A stretch of DNA of 21,328 nucleotides from an uncultured Bacilli bacterium (GCA_934098385.1 CAKOOJ010000011.1:1-21328), one strand, 5' to 3'; shown: positions 1 through 6,292, counted from the first letter of the stretch. Numbers and translations are program-made. Notes: a model not told the origin generated them from the sequence alone.

Positions 1-27
1 ACAAATATTTTAAATGATTTATTGTAG

Positions 28-37
28 TATATATAAC
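28..37 (+). promoter_or_regulatory. Candidate -10 of toxin mRNA, copy 1
   Basis: TATATATAAC lies in a block conserved exactly in copy 2 (from 15116). A TTTAAA at 9-14 could act as -35, with 17 bases to TATAAC at 32-37, but neither match is strong and copy 2 lacks the same -35. The start would fall near the conserved AGAGC. The call rests mainly on conservation between copies. Confidence 0.35.
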
Positions 38-93
38 CAGAGCTTTATTTTGTTTAGTGCTTACCCAACTATTTAATAAATAGAAGGGTTGTG

Positions 94-195
94 ATGATAA
101 TGAGTACTAAGTTATTCATAATAAGAATAATTAATAGATTAATTGTTCTAGTCATATTAAGTATGGCTTTTATCCTCCTATACAAAGGAATTTAA
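94..195 (+). CDS. Putative type I toxin, small membrane peptide (copy 1)
   Basis: A 33-residue ORF with an AAGGG ribosome site at 84-88, five bases before ATG 94; a second ATG at 100 is possible. The peptide starts MIMSTKLFIIRIINR and continues as one hydrophobic helix to the C-terminus FILLYKGI. It has basic residues at the N-terminal side (K6, R11, R15) and one Lys near the end, fitting a single-span membrane peptide of the kind used as type I toxins. Copy 2 has different residues but the same length, character and ending (FLLQKGV). The 5' leader box AGTGCTTACCC (56-66) is matched exactly by the antisense RNA encoded at 324-394. No homologue is recognised by eye; toxicity is inference from architecture. 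Confidence 0.6.
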   Translation: MIMSTKLFIIRIINRLIVLVILSMAFILLYKGI

Positions 196-323
196 AGTAA
201 ACTTATAAGCACTACGTATTAATTATTTGTTCTACCTAATATAAATAATATATTATGGTTTGATATTAAATATCATATTTTACCTACTATTATATTTGTA
301 ATAAAAACAAATATATTAATGTA

Positions 324-394
324 AAATAAAAAGACTCGTAATTTAATACGAGTGCTTACCCTATGGGTAGGCATTACAAAGTAATGCTCTACTT
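324..394 (-). ncRNA. Putative antitoxin antisense RNA (copy 1)
   Basis: Reading on minus, a promoter at 401-430 is followed by about 70 bases ending in an intrinsic terminator. The terminator stem is ACTCGTA (334-340) with TACGAGT (347-353), and the T-rich tail corresponds to 324-333. A 5' hairpin GCATTAC/GTAATGC comes before a second stem in which GCCTACCC faces GGGTAAGC. The RNA contains GGGTAAGCACT, the exact complement of AGTGCTTACCC in the toxin leader, because that box occurs as a direct repeat at 56-66 and 351-361. This is how par RNA II recognises RNA I through direct repeats. The RNA was not measured; its ends are inferred. Confidence 0.6.
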
Positions 395-400
395 AAATTA

Positions 401-430
401 ATTTTAACATCATAATTATTGATGTGTCAA
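401..430 (-). promoter_or_regulatory. Antitoxin RNA promoter, copy 1
   Basis: On minus, a consensus -35 TTGACA (425-430) lies 18 bases before TAAAAT (401-406), or 17 before TTAAAA. It is kept in copy 2 with TTGACA and a 17-base spacer. This is the best sigma-A type promoter of the module, as expected for an antitoxin RNA that must be in excess. Confidence 0.65.
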
Positions 431-461
431 TATAAAAAATCTCAAAAATTCACAAAATATG

Positions 462-490
462 TTTACAATAATTATAAAAAATGTTATATT
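462..490 (+). promoter_or_regulatory. Promoter of the surface-protein gene
   Basis: TTTACA at 462-467 lies 17 bases before TATATT at 485-490. The predicted start near 497 gives a leader of about 145 bases. The leader begins with a small hairpin GGTA-GAAA-TACC (499-510), whose GNRA-type loop could protect the mRNA 5' end. Confidence 0.5.
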
Positions 491-530
491 TTTATTAAGG
501 TAGAAATACCACAAATTATAAATTATAAAT

Positions 531-654
531 TTTACGACTCATGAAAAAACTATAAAAACATATCTCTTTCCCAACCCCCAAAAACGTTGGGGGGGGGGGT
601 ATGAAGAAATATGTTTTTTCGTGAGAAAAAAGGAGTGATAGAATGAGTCGTAAA
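531..654 (+). promoter_or_regulatory. Nested inverted-repeat leader with G11 tract
   Basis: Three inverted repeats are nested. TTTACGACTCAT (531-542) is perfectly complementary to ATGAGTCGTAAA (643-654), which includes the start codon. AAAAACATAT (554-563) pairs with ATATGTTTTT (609-618) and is followed by a T run. CCCCCAA (575-581) pairs with TTGGGGG (587-593). The last arm sits in a run of 11 G (589-599), striking in such AT-rich DNA and prone to slippage. The outer helix would hide the start codon, and the middle one looks like an attenuator. A leader ORF (601-624, MKKYVFS) starts right after the G run. Confidence 0.6.
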
Positions 655-2382
655 CAAAGAATAATAGTAAGTGTAACTGGTATATTTTTAGTATTATTAA
701 TATTAGTAGGACTTACATATGCATACTTTTTAACAAAGATAAAAGGGAATGAAAATAATAAATCTATTAGTGTTACAACAGCAAATCTTTTACTTGAATA
801 TGCAGATGTAAATGATGAATTGATAACAGATAGTGCAGTAGAACCGGGTAAAACATGGACAAAAACATTTGTAGCAACTAATAAAGGAAATAAAATTGTT
901 ACATATGGAGTAGCACTAGAAAATGTAGTAAATACATTAGAAAGAAAAGAAGATCTAGTATATACATTAGATTGTAAACAATATTCTAAAACGGGATTTA
1001 GTATAGATAAAACAAATAAAACTGTTGCTGGAACTATATCTGGAACATGTAATGGAGTAAGTGCAGAAACAACATTCCCATCAATAGGAACAATATTAGT
1101 ACAAAATAGTATAGAAGATGATAAAGCACAAGTATATACATTAGTAGTAACATATAAAGAAACAAATACAGATCAAAGTGTAGATATGAATAAAACATTT
1201 AGTGCAAAAGCAAATATAGTAGATCCAAATACATTTGGAGCATTTGGAAGTGGAACACTTGCCAGTGCAATATATAAAAGTGCAGAAACCGCTACAACAA
1301 ATAGTGATACAACAAGAACAATAATGGGTTCAACAGTAACAGAATTTACTAGTATAAGTGGAGAGAACGAACGAGTACTTAATAATGCACCAGATGATTA
1401 TGGAACAAGTTATTACTTTAGAGGAAATGTAAAAGATAATTATGTAACATTTGCGAATAAAACATGGAGAATAGTCAGAATAAATGGTGATGGAAGCGTA
1501 AGACTAATATTAGATAGTAGTGCTGGTAGTTCTAAATTTAATTCTAGTTCTAATGATAATGCATATGTTGGGTATATGTATGGACTTACTGGACAAAGTA
1601 CAGTCAAAAATCAATGTATTAAACTTAATAGTGCAGGAACTGCAGCAGAATTAGATACAACAATTACAACAGAAAGTGCATGTACATCTGCTGGATATAA
1701 ATGGACAACAACACCTTATGATGCAACGCATACAAATGTAGTAAGTAGTACAGTAAAAAAAGCAGTAGATAAATGGTATGAAGATAATTTAAAAACTAAT
1801 TATGCAAATTATATAGCAGATACATTATTCTGCAATGATAAAACTTTAGCATCAAGTTCTATAGGAACTAGTAACACTGCATTAGGTTATGGAACAAATA
1901 AAACATATTATGCATCAACAGAAAGAATACAATTTAGTACAGGAACAACAGAAATTACAACAGCAAATCCAACATTCAAATGTGCAGAAAGTGCAACAAA
2001 TGATTATTCAAGATTTACAGTAGATGTTGCAACACTTTCAAACGGAAATAAAACAAATGGAGATTTAAAATATCCAATAGGACTTTTATCTGTTGATGAA
2101 GTATCCTATGCTGGTGCTTATAAAGCTGATCAGACAAATAAATCATATTATTTATATAATTCATCTATAAATCCTCGTTGGTGGCTTTCGTCTCCGGTCA
2201 TCGGTGTTGGTGAGTATACGAGTGAGTGGCTCGTTCGTAGTTCGCCTGTGGGCATCTACATCTACGGCGATGTCGTCGACATCTCTTACGTTTTGCGCCC
2301 TAGTATCAATCTAAAGGCTGAATTGCTGGTAGGTGGAGGAGATGGAACTAGTTCAAATCCTTACACAGTGAAGTTAAGTTAA
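643..2382 (+). CDS. TasA-like surface protein with C-terminal lectin-like domain
   Basis: A 579-residue exported protein. A basic N-terminus (MSRKQR) and a hydrophobic stretch at 7-28 ending GLTYAYF resemble TasA/camelysin-type signal regions. About 35-200 looks like a TasA-type beta domain with SVTTANLLLEY. From about 245 comes the module found in many gut Bacillota surface proteins: YYFRGNV, TWRIVRINGDGSVRLI, DNAYVGYMYG and, at the end, WWLSSP...LRPSIN. This end matches the CLec-like fold used by DGR target proteins. An AGGAG site at 631-635 sets the start. The codons at 2173-2310 differ sharply from the rest (separate entry). It probably acts at the cell surface in adhesion or matrix; ligand unknown. 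The leader suggests switchable expression. Confidence 0.75.
   Translation: MSRKQRIIVSVTGIFLVLLILVGLTYAYFLTKIKGNENNKSISVTTANLLLEYADVNDELITDSAVEPGKTWTKTFVATNKGNKIVTYGVALENVVNTLERKEDLVYTLDCKQYSKTGFSIDKTNKTVAGTISGTCNGVSAETTFPSIGTILVQNSIEDDKAQVYTLVVTYKETNTDQSVDMNKTFSAKANIVDPNTFGAFGSGTLASAIYKSAETATTNSDTTRTIMGSTVTEFTSISGENERVLNNAPDDYGTSYYFRGNVKDNYVTFANKTWRIVRINGDGSVRLILDSSAGSSKFNSSSNDNAYVGYMYGLTGQSTVKNQCIKLNSAGTAAELDTTITTESACTSAGYKWTTTPYDATHTNVVSSTVKKAVDKWYEDNLKTNYANYIADTLFCNDKTLASSSIGTSNTALGYGTNKTYYASTERIQFSTGTTEITTANPTFKCAESATNDYSRFTVDVATLSNGNKTNGDLKYPIGLLSVDEVSYAGAYKADQTNKSYYLYNSSINPRWWLSSPVIGVGEYTSEWLVRSSPVGIYIYGDVVDISYVLRPSINLKAELLVGGGDGTSSNPYTVKLS
2173..2313 (+). other. Candidate DGR variable region
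   Basis: The 46 codons from 2173 to 2310 have no A at the third position, whereas A-ending codons dominate the rest of the gene. By hand count 2221-2280 has 34 G+C of 60, against 20 of 60 at 1981-2040. Many codons are NNC or NNT (GTC ATC GGT GTT; GGC ATC TAC ATC TAC GGC). This is the pattern left when template adenines in AAC/AAT codons are randomised by a DGR reverse transcriptase. The encoded part, from WWLSSP to LRPSINL, is where CLec-fold DGR targets vary. No template repeat or reverse transcriptase lies in this window, so the gene would be a remote target. Confidence 0.55.
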
Positions 2383-2397
2383 AGTATGGATAAAGGA

Positions 2398-2463
2398 TTC
2401 AAAAAGCATAGGCAAATGCTTTTTGAGAGGATACATCTAATGGCGAAGTCACGCCGTAGATGT
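2398..2463 (+). other. Two adjacent hairpins after the surface gene
   Basis: AAAAAGCAT (2401-2409) pairs with ATGCTTTTT (2416-2424), loop AGGCAA, extendable outward to 2398-2427. The next hairpin, 2433-2463, has stem ACATCTA/TAGATGT and an inner GGCG/CGCC, a GC-rich element out of keeping with the background. A hairpin just beyond the variable region is a known cis-requirement of phage BPP-1 DGR targets; the first hairpin starts 16 bases after the stop codon. It could instead be a terminator. Confidence 0.5.
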
Positions 2464-2484
2464 GTGGGTGTAAGTTTAAAAATG

Positions 2485-2508
2485 AGTACTATTAATTTAG
2501 TACTTTTT
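2485..2508 (+). terminator. Intrinsic terminator of the surface-protein unit
   Basis: AGTACTA (2485-2491) pairs with TAGTACT (2498-2504) around a six-base loop and is followed by TTTT. It separates the surface gene from yqfC. Confidence 0.6.
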
Positions 2509-2513
2509 AAATG

Positions 2514-2521
2514 CATATAAT
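2514..2521 (+). promoter_or_regulatory. Candidate -10 for yqfCD
   Basis: CATATAAT resembles a sigma-E -10 (CATA followed by an A/T-rich half) and also contains TATAAT. No clear -35 is visible. yqfC and yqfD belong to the mother-cell sigma-E regulon in Bacillus subtilis, which favours the first reading. Confidence 0.3.
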
Positions 2522-2538
2522 TAAATGGTGAATAATAT

Positions 2539-2778
2539 ATGTTTGAAATATTTAAAAATTATTTAAAAAAAGAAAAATATTATATAATACTTTATTCTAA
2601 TTATGTATATGTATATAGATATATAGATATAATAAAATTTACAGATAAATATATAAGTTTAAAATTAGAAAATATGATACTTAATATATATGGGATAGAT
2701 TTATTAATTGTAAAATTAGAAAAAGAAGAATTATTAATAAAAGGTAATATTAATAAATTGGAGAAAATATATGAATAA
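2539..2778 (+). CDS. yqfC: Sporulation protein YqfC
   Basis: A 79-residue protein of the YabP/YqfC family, slightly shorter than the Bacillus protein. The family pattern is short beta strands with LENMILNIYGIDLLIVKLEKE in the middle (written here to show the L-x-I-x-G-x-x-L-x-I spacing) and ELLIKGNINKLE near the end. No signal or membrane segment is seen. A GGTGA site lies seven bases before the ATG. The last eight bases overlap yqfD, so the two are co-translated. The assignment rests on the pattern and on its place immediately before yqfD. The molecular role in sporulation is not established in the family. Confidence 0.75.
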   Translation: MFEIFKNYLKKEKYYIILYSNYVYVYRYIDIIKFTDKYISLKLENMILNIYGIDLLIVKLEKEELLIKGNINKLEKIYE

Positions 2779-3910
2779 ATATATTATTATAAATGTAAAA
2801 AATAATATAAAAAGATTTATAAATAAATGTAATAAATATAATATAGAATTATATAATATAAATTATATAGATAAAGATAATATAATAGTAAAAATAAATA
2901 AAGAAGATTATAAAAATATTAAAACATATAATTATTATTCAGAAATTGAAATATATAGAAATGTTGGAATAGATTATTTTTTTAATAGAATAGATAAATT
3001 AAAATATTTTATATTGGATTTTATATTATGTTTAGTATTTACTTATTTAATATCTAATATTATTTTAAGAATAAATGTTATACATAGTAATAAAAATATT
3101 AGAGAATTAGTAAGTGATGAATTATATGAGTATGGTATAAAAAAATATAGTATAAAAAAAGATTTTAATCAAATAGAAGATATAAAAAATAAGATACTAG
3201 AGAGTAATAAAGATAAATTAGAATGGATTAGCATTACTAATATTGGTATGACATATGTTGTAAGAGTTGAAGAAAGAATAATAGATAAACCAAAAGAAGA
3301 AAACGAATATTGTAATGTGGTTGCTACAAAAGAATCTCTTGTAACTAATATATTTAGTGATAAAGGGGATATATTAGTAAATGTAAATGATTTAGTAAGA
3401 AAAGATGATATATTAATTAGTGGTAATTTGATACTTAATGAAGAAACTAAGAGTTATACATGTGCTAGTGGGAAAGTAATGGGAAAGGTTTGGTATAATA
3501 CAAATATAACTATAAAAAGAGATTATTTAAAAAAAGAATATACTGGTAAAAAAAGATATAATTTTATAATTAATCATAAAATATTAAAGAATAATAAATA
3601 TAGTAAATTTGATAAAAAATATATTATTAATAATAGATTTATAAAAATATATAAAGAGATAGAATATAAAGAAAAAAGATATAAATATAATGAAATAGAT
3701 AGTGTAAATAAAGCATTATTAGAGATAGATAATAAATTTAAAAATAAATTAAATAATAATGGTAAAGTATTGGATAAAAAGATATTAAATAAGAATATTA
3801 ATAATAAAGAAATAAATTTAAATGTATTTGTTATAACAGAAGAAAATATAGGTAAACAAGTAGAATTAAATAAGGATGAAATAATAAATACAGAAGATAA
3901 TATTTCATAA
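2771..3910 (+). CDS. yqfD: Sporulation protein YqfD
   Basis: A 379-residue YqfD-family protein, close to the usual length of about 400. The N-terminal 75 residues are a cytoplasmic alpha/beta part, then one membrane helix at about 79-100 (FILDFILCLVFTYLISNIIL), then a long extracytoplasmic region. That region includes the family segment from about 170, with NVVATKESLVTNIFSDKGD and a later VNDLVRKDDILISG. YqfD is required for efficient sporulation in Bacillus and is made in the mother cell. It overlaps yqfC by eight bases. In most relatives phoH follows; here a VanZ-like gene does. The C-terminal 120 residues are rich in Lys and Asn. Confidence 0.85.
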   Translation: MNKYIIINVKNNIKRFINKCNKYNIELYNINYIDKDNIIVKINKEDYKNIKTYNYYSEIEIYRNVGIDYFFNRIDKLKYFILDFILCLVFTYLISNIILRINVIHSNKNIRELVSDELYEYGIKKYSIKKDFNQIEDIKNKILESNKDKLEWISITNIGMTYVVRVEERIIDKPKEENEYCNVVATKESLVTNIFSDKGDILVNVNDLVRKDDILISGNLILNEETKSYTCASGKVMGKVWYNTNITIKRDYLKKEYTGKKRYNFIINHKILKNNKYSKFDKKYIINNRFIKIYKEIEYKEKRYKYNEIDSVNKALLEIDNKFKNKLNNNGKVLDKKILNKNINNKEINLNVFVITEENIGKQVELNKDEIINTEDNIS

Positions 3911-3939
3911 AATATCTTTTTTTAAATGTGAAAATATAT

Positions 3940-3945
3940 TATAAT
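3940..3945 (+). promoter_or_regulatory. Candidate promoter -10 for the vanZ-ybeY-cdd unit
   Basis: TATAAT at 3940-3945 with a T-rich, poorly matching -35 region near 3917-3922. The predicted start near 3952 leaves only about nine bases before ATG 3961 but about 24 before ATG 3976, which supports the later start of the next gene. Confidence 0.4.
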
Positions 3946-3975
3946 ATGAATGTAATATAAATGAAGAGGTGGAAT

Positions 3976-4593
3976 ATGATACCTAATGAAGTTAATGTTG
4001 TGTTAAAAGATATATGGCCTATGTTGTTATTATTTGTTATAGTTATAGTAACTATTAGGATAATAGATGTAATTATTAATAAGAAAAAGTTTGTTCTTTA
4101 TAAAGATTTATTTATATTAACTTTTATATTGTATATGTTTTTGTTATTTGAATTAGTTACTAGTACAGATTTTGAAAGTTATTCTAATAATTTTATACCA
4201 TTTAAGGAAATAATGAGATATGAGTATACAAGTAAATTGTTTTATAAGAATGTACTAGGTAATGTATTATTATTTGTACCATTTGGATATTTTGTAAATA
4301 AAATGTTAAAAAATAAACAAATAATTATAGGTGTATTTATTACTTTAGTTACTAGTTTATCTATTGAACTTATACAAATGAATATAGGAAGAAGTTTTGA
4401 TATAGATGATATTATATTGAATTTGGTAGGCGGAATATTAGGTTGTATAATATATAAATTTTTAGATTTTATAAAAGAAAAATTACCTAATTGTTTAAGA
4501 AAAACATGGATATATAATATAGTGTGGATATTAATATTATTATTTAGTACGTTGTTTTTACTTAATTATTATGGAATAGTGGAGGTTTTATGA
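3976..4593 (+). CDS. VanZ-like membrane protein
   Basis: A 205-residue protein with five predicted membrane helices. It carries the VanZ-family signature: NVLLFVPFGYFVNK in the third helix, then SIELIQMNIGRSFDIDDIILN, GG and G before the fourth. VanZ itself gives low-level teicoplanin resistance; most chromosomal relatives have no known role. I chose ATG 3976 because AGAGGTGG (3965-3972) is a strong ribosome site for it, while the in-frame ATG 3961 has none and overlaps that site. The stop overlaps the ybeY start (ATGA). Its position replaces phoH and the PgpH-type gene found here in Bacillus. Confidence 0.75.
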   Translation: MIPNEVNVVLKDIWPMLLLFVIVIVTIRIIDVIINKKKFVLYKDLFILTFILYMFLLFELVTSTDFESYSNNFIPFKEIMRYEYTSKLFYKNVLGNVLLFVPFGYFVNKMLKNKQIIIGVFITLVTSLSIELIQMNIGRSFDIDDIILNLVGGILGCIIYKFLDFIKEKLPNCLRKTWIYNIVWILILLFSTLFLLNYYGIVEVL

Positions 4594-5027
4594 ATACAGT
4601 TTATGATATTATAGATAATTATGGTTATAATGATTATGAATACTTAAATGAAGTATTAGATTATGCTATAAATAAGTTAGATATTAAAAATAGTATATTT
4701 GATATAATATTTATAGATGATGAAGAGATGCATAAATTAAATAAGGAATATAGAGGGATAGATAGGACTACTGATGTATTGTCTTTTGCTTTAAATGATA
4801 ATAAACATATAGATGCTATTGTAAATAGTTTGGGAGATATATTTATATCTATTCCTAAGATGAAAAGTCAAGCTGAAGAATATGGTCATAGTGAGAAAAG
4901 AGAACTGTCATTTTTGGCTTTGCATGGTTTATTACATTTATTAGGTTATGATCATACATTGGGGAAAAAAGAAGAAGAGGAAATGTTTGGGTTACAAAAA
5001 GAAATATTAAATGAGTTAGGAATATAA
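4590..5027 (+). CDS. ybeY: Endoribonuclease YbeY (16S rRNA maturation)
   Basis: A 145-residue single-domain metalloprotein of normal length. The zinc motif HxxxHxxxxxH is present as H112, H116 and H122 in HGLLHLLGYDH, and the family motif YRGIDRTTDVLSF with a conserved Arg lies at about 54-66. YbeY takes part in 16S rRNA 3'-end processing and ribosome quality control in the cytoplasm. A GGAGG site precedes the ATG, which overlaps the stop of the vanZ-like gene by four bases. The place before cdd and era is the conserved one; dgkA, normally between them, is missing. Confidence 0.95.
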   Translation: MNTVYDIIDNYGYNDYEYLNEVLDYAINKLDIKNSIFDIIFIDDEEMHKLNKEYRGIDRTTDVLSFALNDNKHIDAIVNSLGDIFISIPKMKSQAEEYGHSEKRELSFLALHGLLHLLGYDHTLGKKEEEEMFGLQKEILNELGI

Positions 5028-5038
5028 AGAGGTTTATT

Positions 5039-5428
5039 ATGTATAATGAATTAAAAGAGTTAATAAATAATAGTTATAGTATAATGAGTAATTATAAAGT
5101 TGCATGTATAGTAAAAATGAAAGATGGTAAAATTTTTAAGGGTGTTAATGTAGAAAATCCTTCATTTAAAGATGGTATGTGTGCAGAGCAAGTTGCAATA
5201 GGTAGTGCAATTGCAGATGGATATAAAGAAGGAGATTTTGATTGTATTTATTTATTGGGATCAGGTAAAAAATCTATTACACCATGTTTTTTGTGTAGAC
5301 AATTAATTATAGAGGTTATGGGTATGGATAATGAAATCATTAGTTATGATGAAAATGGTAATGAAACATTATATAAAATAAGTGATTTGTGTCCTCATGC
5401 ATTTAGTAAGGAGGATTTAAATGATTAG
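5039..5428 (+). CDS. cdd: Cytidine deaminase, catalytic copy
   Basis: A 129-residue protein of the small (tetrameric type) cytidine deaminase family, which converts cytidine and deoxycytidine to uridines in pyrimidine salvage. The zinc ligands and proton-shuttling Glu are intact: C48-A-E50 in MCAEQVAIG and C83/C86 in TPCFLCRQ. The C-terminal DLCPHAFSKEDL is typical. Unusually, the N-terminal substrate-pocket motif (Y-x-PYSxF in Bacillus Cdd) is degraded to SYSIMSNYK. The next gene is a paralogue that overlaps by eight bases and keeps the motif lost here. The gene is co-transcribed with ybeY, with an 11-base gap. Confidence 0.85.
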   Translation: MYNELKELINNSYSIMSNYKVACIVKMKDGKIFKGVNVENPSFKDGMCAEQVAIGSAIADGYKEGDFDCIYLLGSGKKSITPCFLCRQLIIEVMGMDNEIISYDENGNETLYKISDLCPHAFSKEDLND

Positions 5429-5789
5429 CAAATTAAAAGAATTATTATCAAATTCTTATAGTCCATATAGTGATTTGTGCTTTTCTTGTATTGTAGTTAT
5501 GAAAGATGGAGTCGAGTTTAAGGGTGTAACTGTTAAAAATGCGACATATAGAGATGGACTTTATGCAGAACAAGTTGCAATTGGAAGAGCAGTTGCTAGC
5601 GGTTATAAATATGGTGATTTTGAAAAAATATATTTAATGGTTGGAAGTAATGATATAAGTGATTTAAAATATTTAAATGAAAGGATTATTACAGAGTTTT
5701 TTGAACCTATGAAAAGTGTCATTCTTCATACTCTTGATGGAAGTACTAGAGTTTTAAAAGTTGGTAATTTGTATAATAATATATATTAA
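5421..5789 (+). CDS. Cytidine deaminase-like paralogue without zinc ligands
   Basis: A 122-residue tandem duplicate of the preceding deaminase. Shared landmarks are YAEQVAIG, ASGYKYGDFEKIYLM and MKDG. In an ungapped alignment the three zinc cysteines are Y48, K83 and N86; E50 is kept. It therefore should not bind the catalytic zinc. It retains SYSPYSDL at 12-19, the pocket motif degraded in its partner. A perfect AAGGAGG site precedes its ATG, and the two reading frames overlap by eight bases, favouring equal expression. A role as partner in a hetero-oligomer or as a pyrimidine-binding regulator is inference. The good ribosome site and intact frame argue against simple decay. Confidence 0.75.
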   Translation: MISKLKELLSNSYSPYSDLCFSCIVVMKDGVEFKGVTVKNATYRDGLYAEQVAIGRAVASGYKYGDFEKIYLMVGSNDISDLKYLNERIITEFFEPMKSVILHTLDGSTRVLKVGNLYNNIY

Positions 5790-5813
5790 ATTGTTAAAAA
5801 ATTAAAAAAAATT

Positions 5814-6176
5814 TAAATTGAAGTAAAGAAAGGGGATAAATATAATCTAGAAAAGTTATTATATTTCTTTGTATGTAAAGATAAAAAATTACTAGAGGGT
5901 ATTTATGATTGTAATGGTTTAATGAAAGATATTAGTAAAATATTCGATATAGATACAGAGTCTTTAGATGAACAACTATATTATGATTATGATGAATATA
6001 TGAAAAAAGTTTCTTACGAACAAGGTGAAATTGATAGTAGAAAACAAATAATAAAGAATATGTTAGATAATAATTTTGATATAGAAACAATGTTAAAAGC
6101 AACTAAATTAAATGAAGAAACTTTAAATGAAATTATTGAAGAAATATCAAGGGAAAAAATAAGTTCAGACAAATAA
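5814..6176 (+). pseudogene. Rpn-family (PD-(D/E)XK) nuclease remnant, C-terminal part
   Basis: The frame is open from 5817 and has no proper start before ATG 5922. Upstream codons read VKKGDKYNLEKLLYFFVCKD, continuing in frame into the 84 residues after 5922. The end has EQGEIDSRKQIIKNMLDN followed by FDIETMLKATKLNEETLNEI, the helical tail typical of Rpn/transposase_31-type proteins. The N-terminal nuclease domain is missing, so this is best read as a 5'-truncated relic. Expression from ATG 5922 is possible but there is no clear ribosome site. It sits between cdd and era, where no such gene is usual. A terminator follows. Confidence 0.55.
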
Positions 6177-6178
6177 TT

Positions 6179-6200
6179 AACGTACGTAATGTACGTTTTT
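6179..6200 (+). terminator. Intrinsic terminator after the Rpn remnant
   Basis: AACGTAC (6179-6185) pairs with GTACGTT (6191-6197) around GTAAT and runs into T's, ending the upstream unit. Confidence 0.65.
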
Positions 6201-6257
6201 CTCGTTGTAATGATATTTAATTGTTCTTTAAATATACCAAATTATGAAAAAATAATG

Positions 6258-6263
6258 TATAAT
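6258..6263 (+). promoter_or_regulatory. Candidate -10 for the era unit
   Basis: A perfect TATAAT about 30 bases before the ATG at 6293, just downstream of a terminator. No convincing -35 is visible at the usual spacing. Confidence 0.4.
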
Positions 6264-6292
6264 AGTATTGAAACTTTTTATGAGGTGATTTA

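Larger units (their letters stand above)
23..432. repeat. Copy 1 of a two-copy toxin/antisense-RNA module
   Basis: This stretch and 15111-15509 are diverged copies of one element of about 400 bp. Conservation is strongest at the outer ends: a TGTAGTATATATAACCAGAG block on the left, the box AGTGCTTACCCA, and on the right GGGTAGGCATTACAAA, GCTCTACTTAA and GATGTGTCAATA. The middle is freer. Each copy holds a 5' leader, a 32-33 codon hydrophobic ORF on plus and a short promoter-terminator unit on minus. The organisation resembles the enterococcal par (Fst) type I toxin-antitoxin locus; the peptide itself is not recognisably Fst. I saw no target-site duplication or terminal inverted repeats suggesting transposition. 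Confidence 0.75.

Noticed and set aside
199..333. Module copies as mobile element ends or CRISPR-like repeats
   Set aside because: Only two copies of a long element, with no spacers, transposase or terminal inverted repeats seen; promoters and an ORF explain the conservation better.
441..642. Metabolite riboswitch in the surface-gene leader
   Set aside because: The structure is simple nested inverted repeats with a homopolymer; no known aptamer core is recognisable.
3961..3975. Longer start of the VanZ-like gene at ATG 3961
   Set aside because: The strong AGAGGTGG site lies between the two ATGs and serves the one at 3976.
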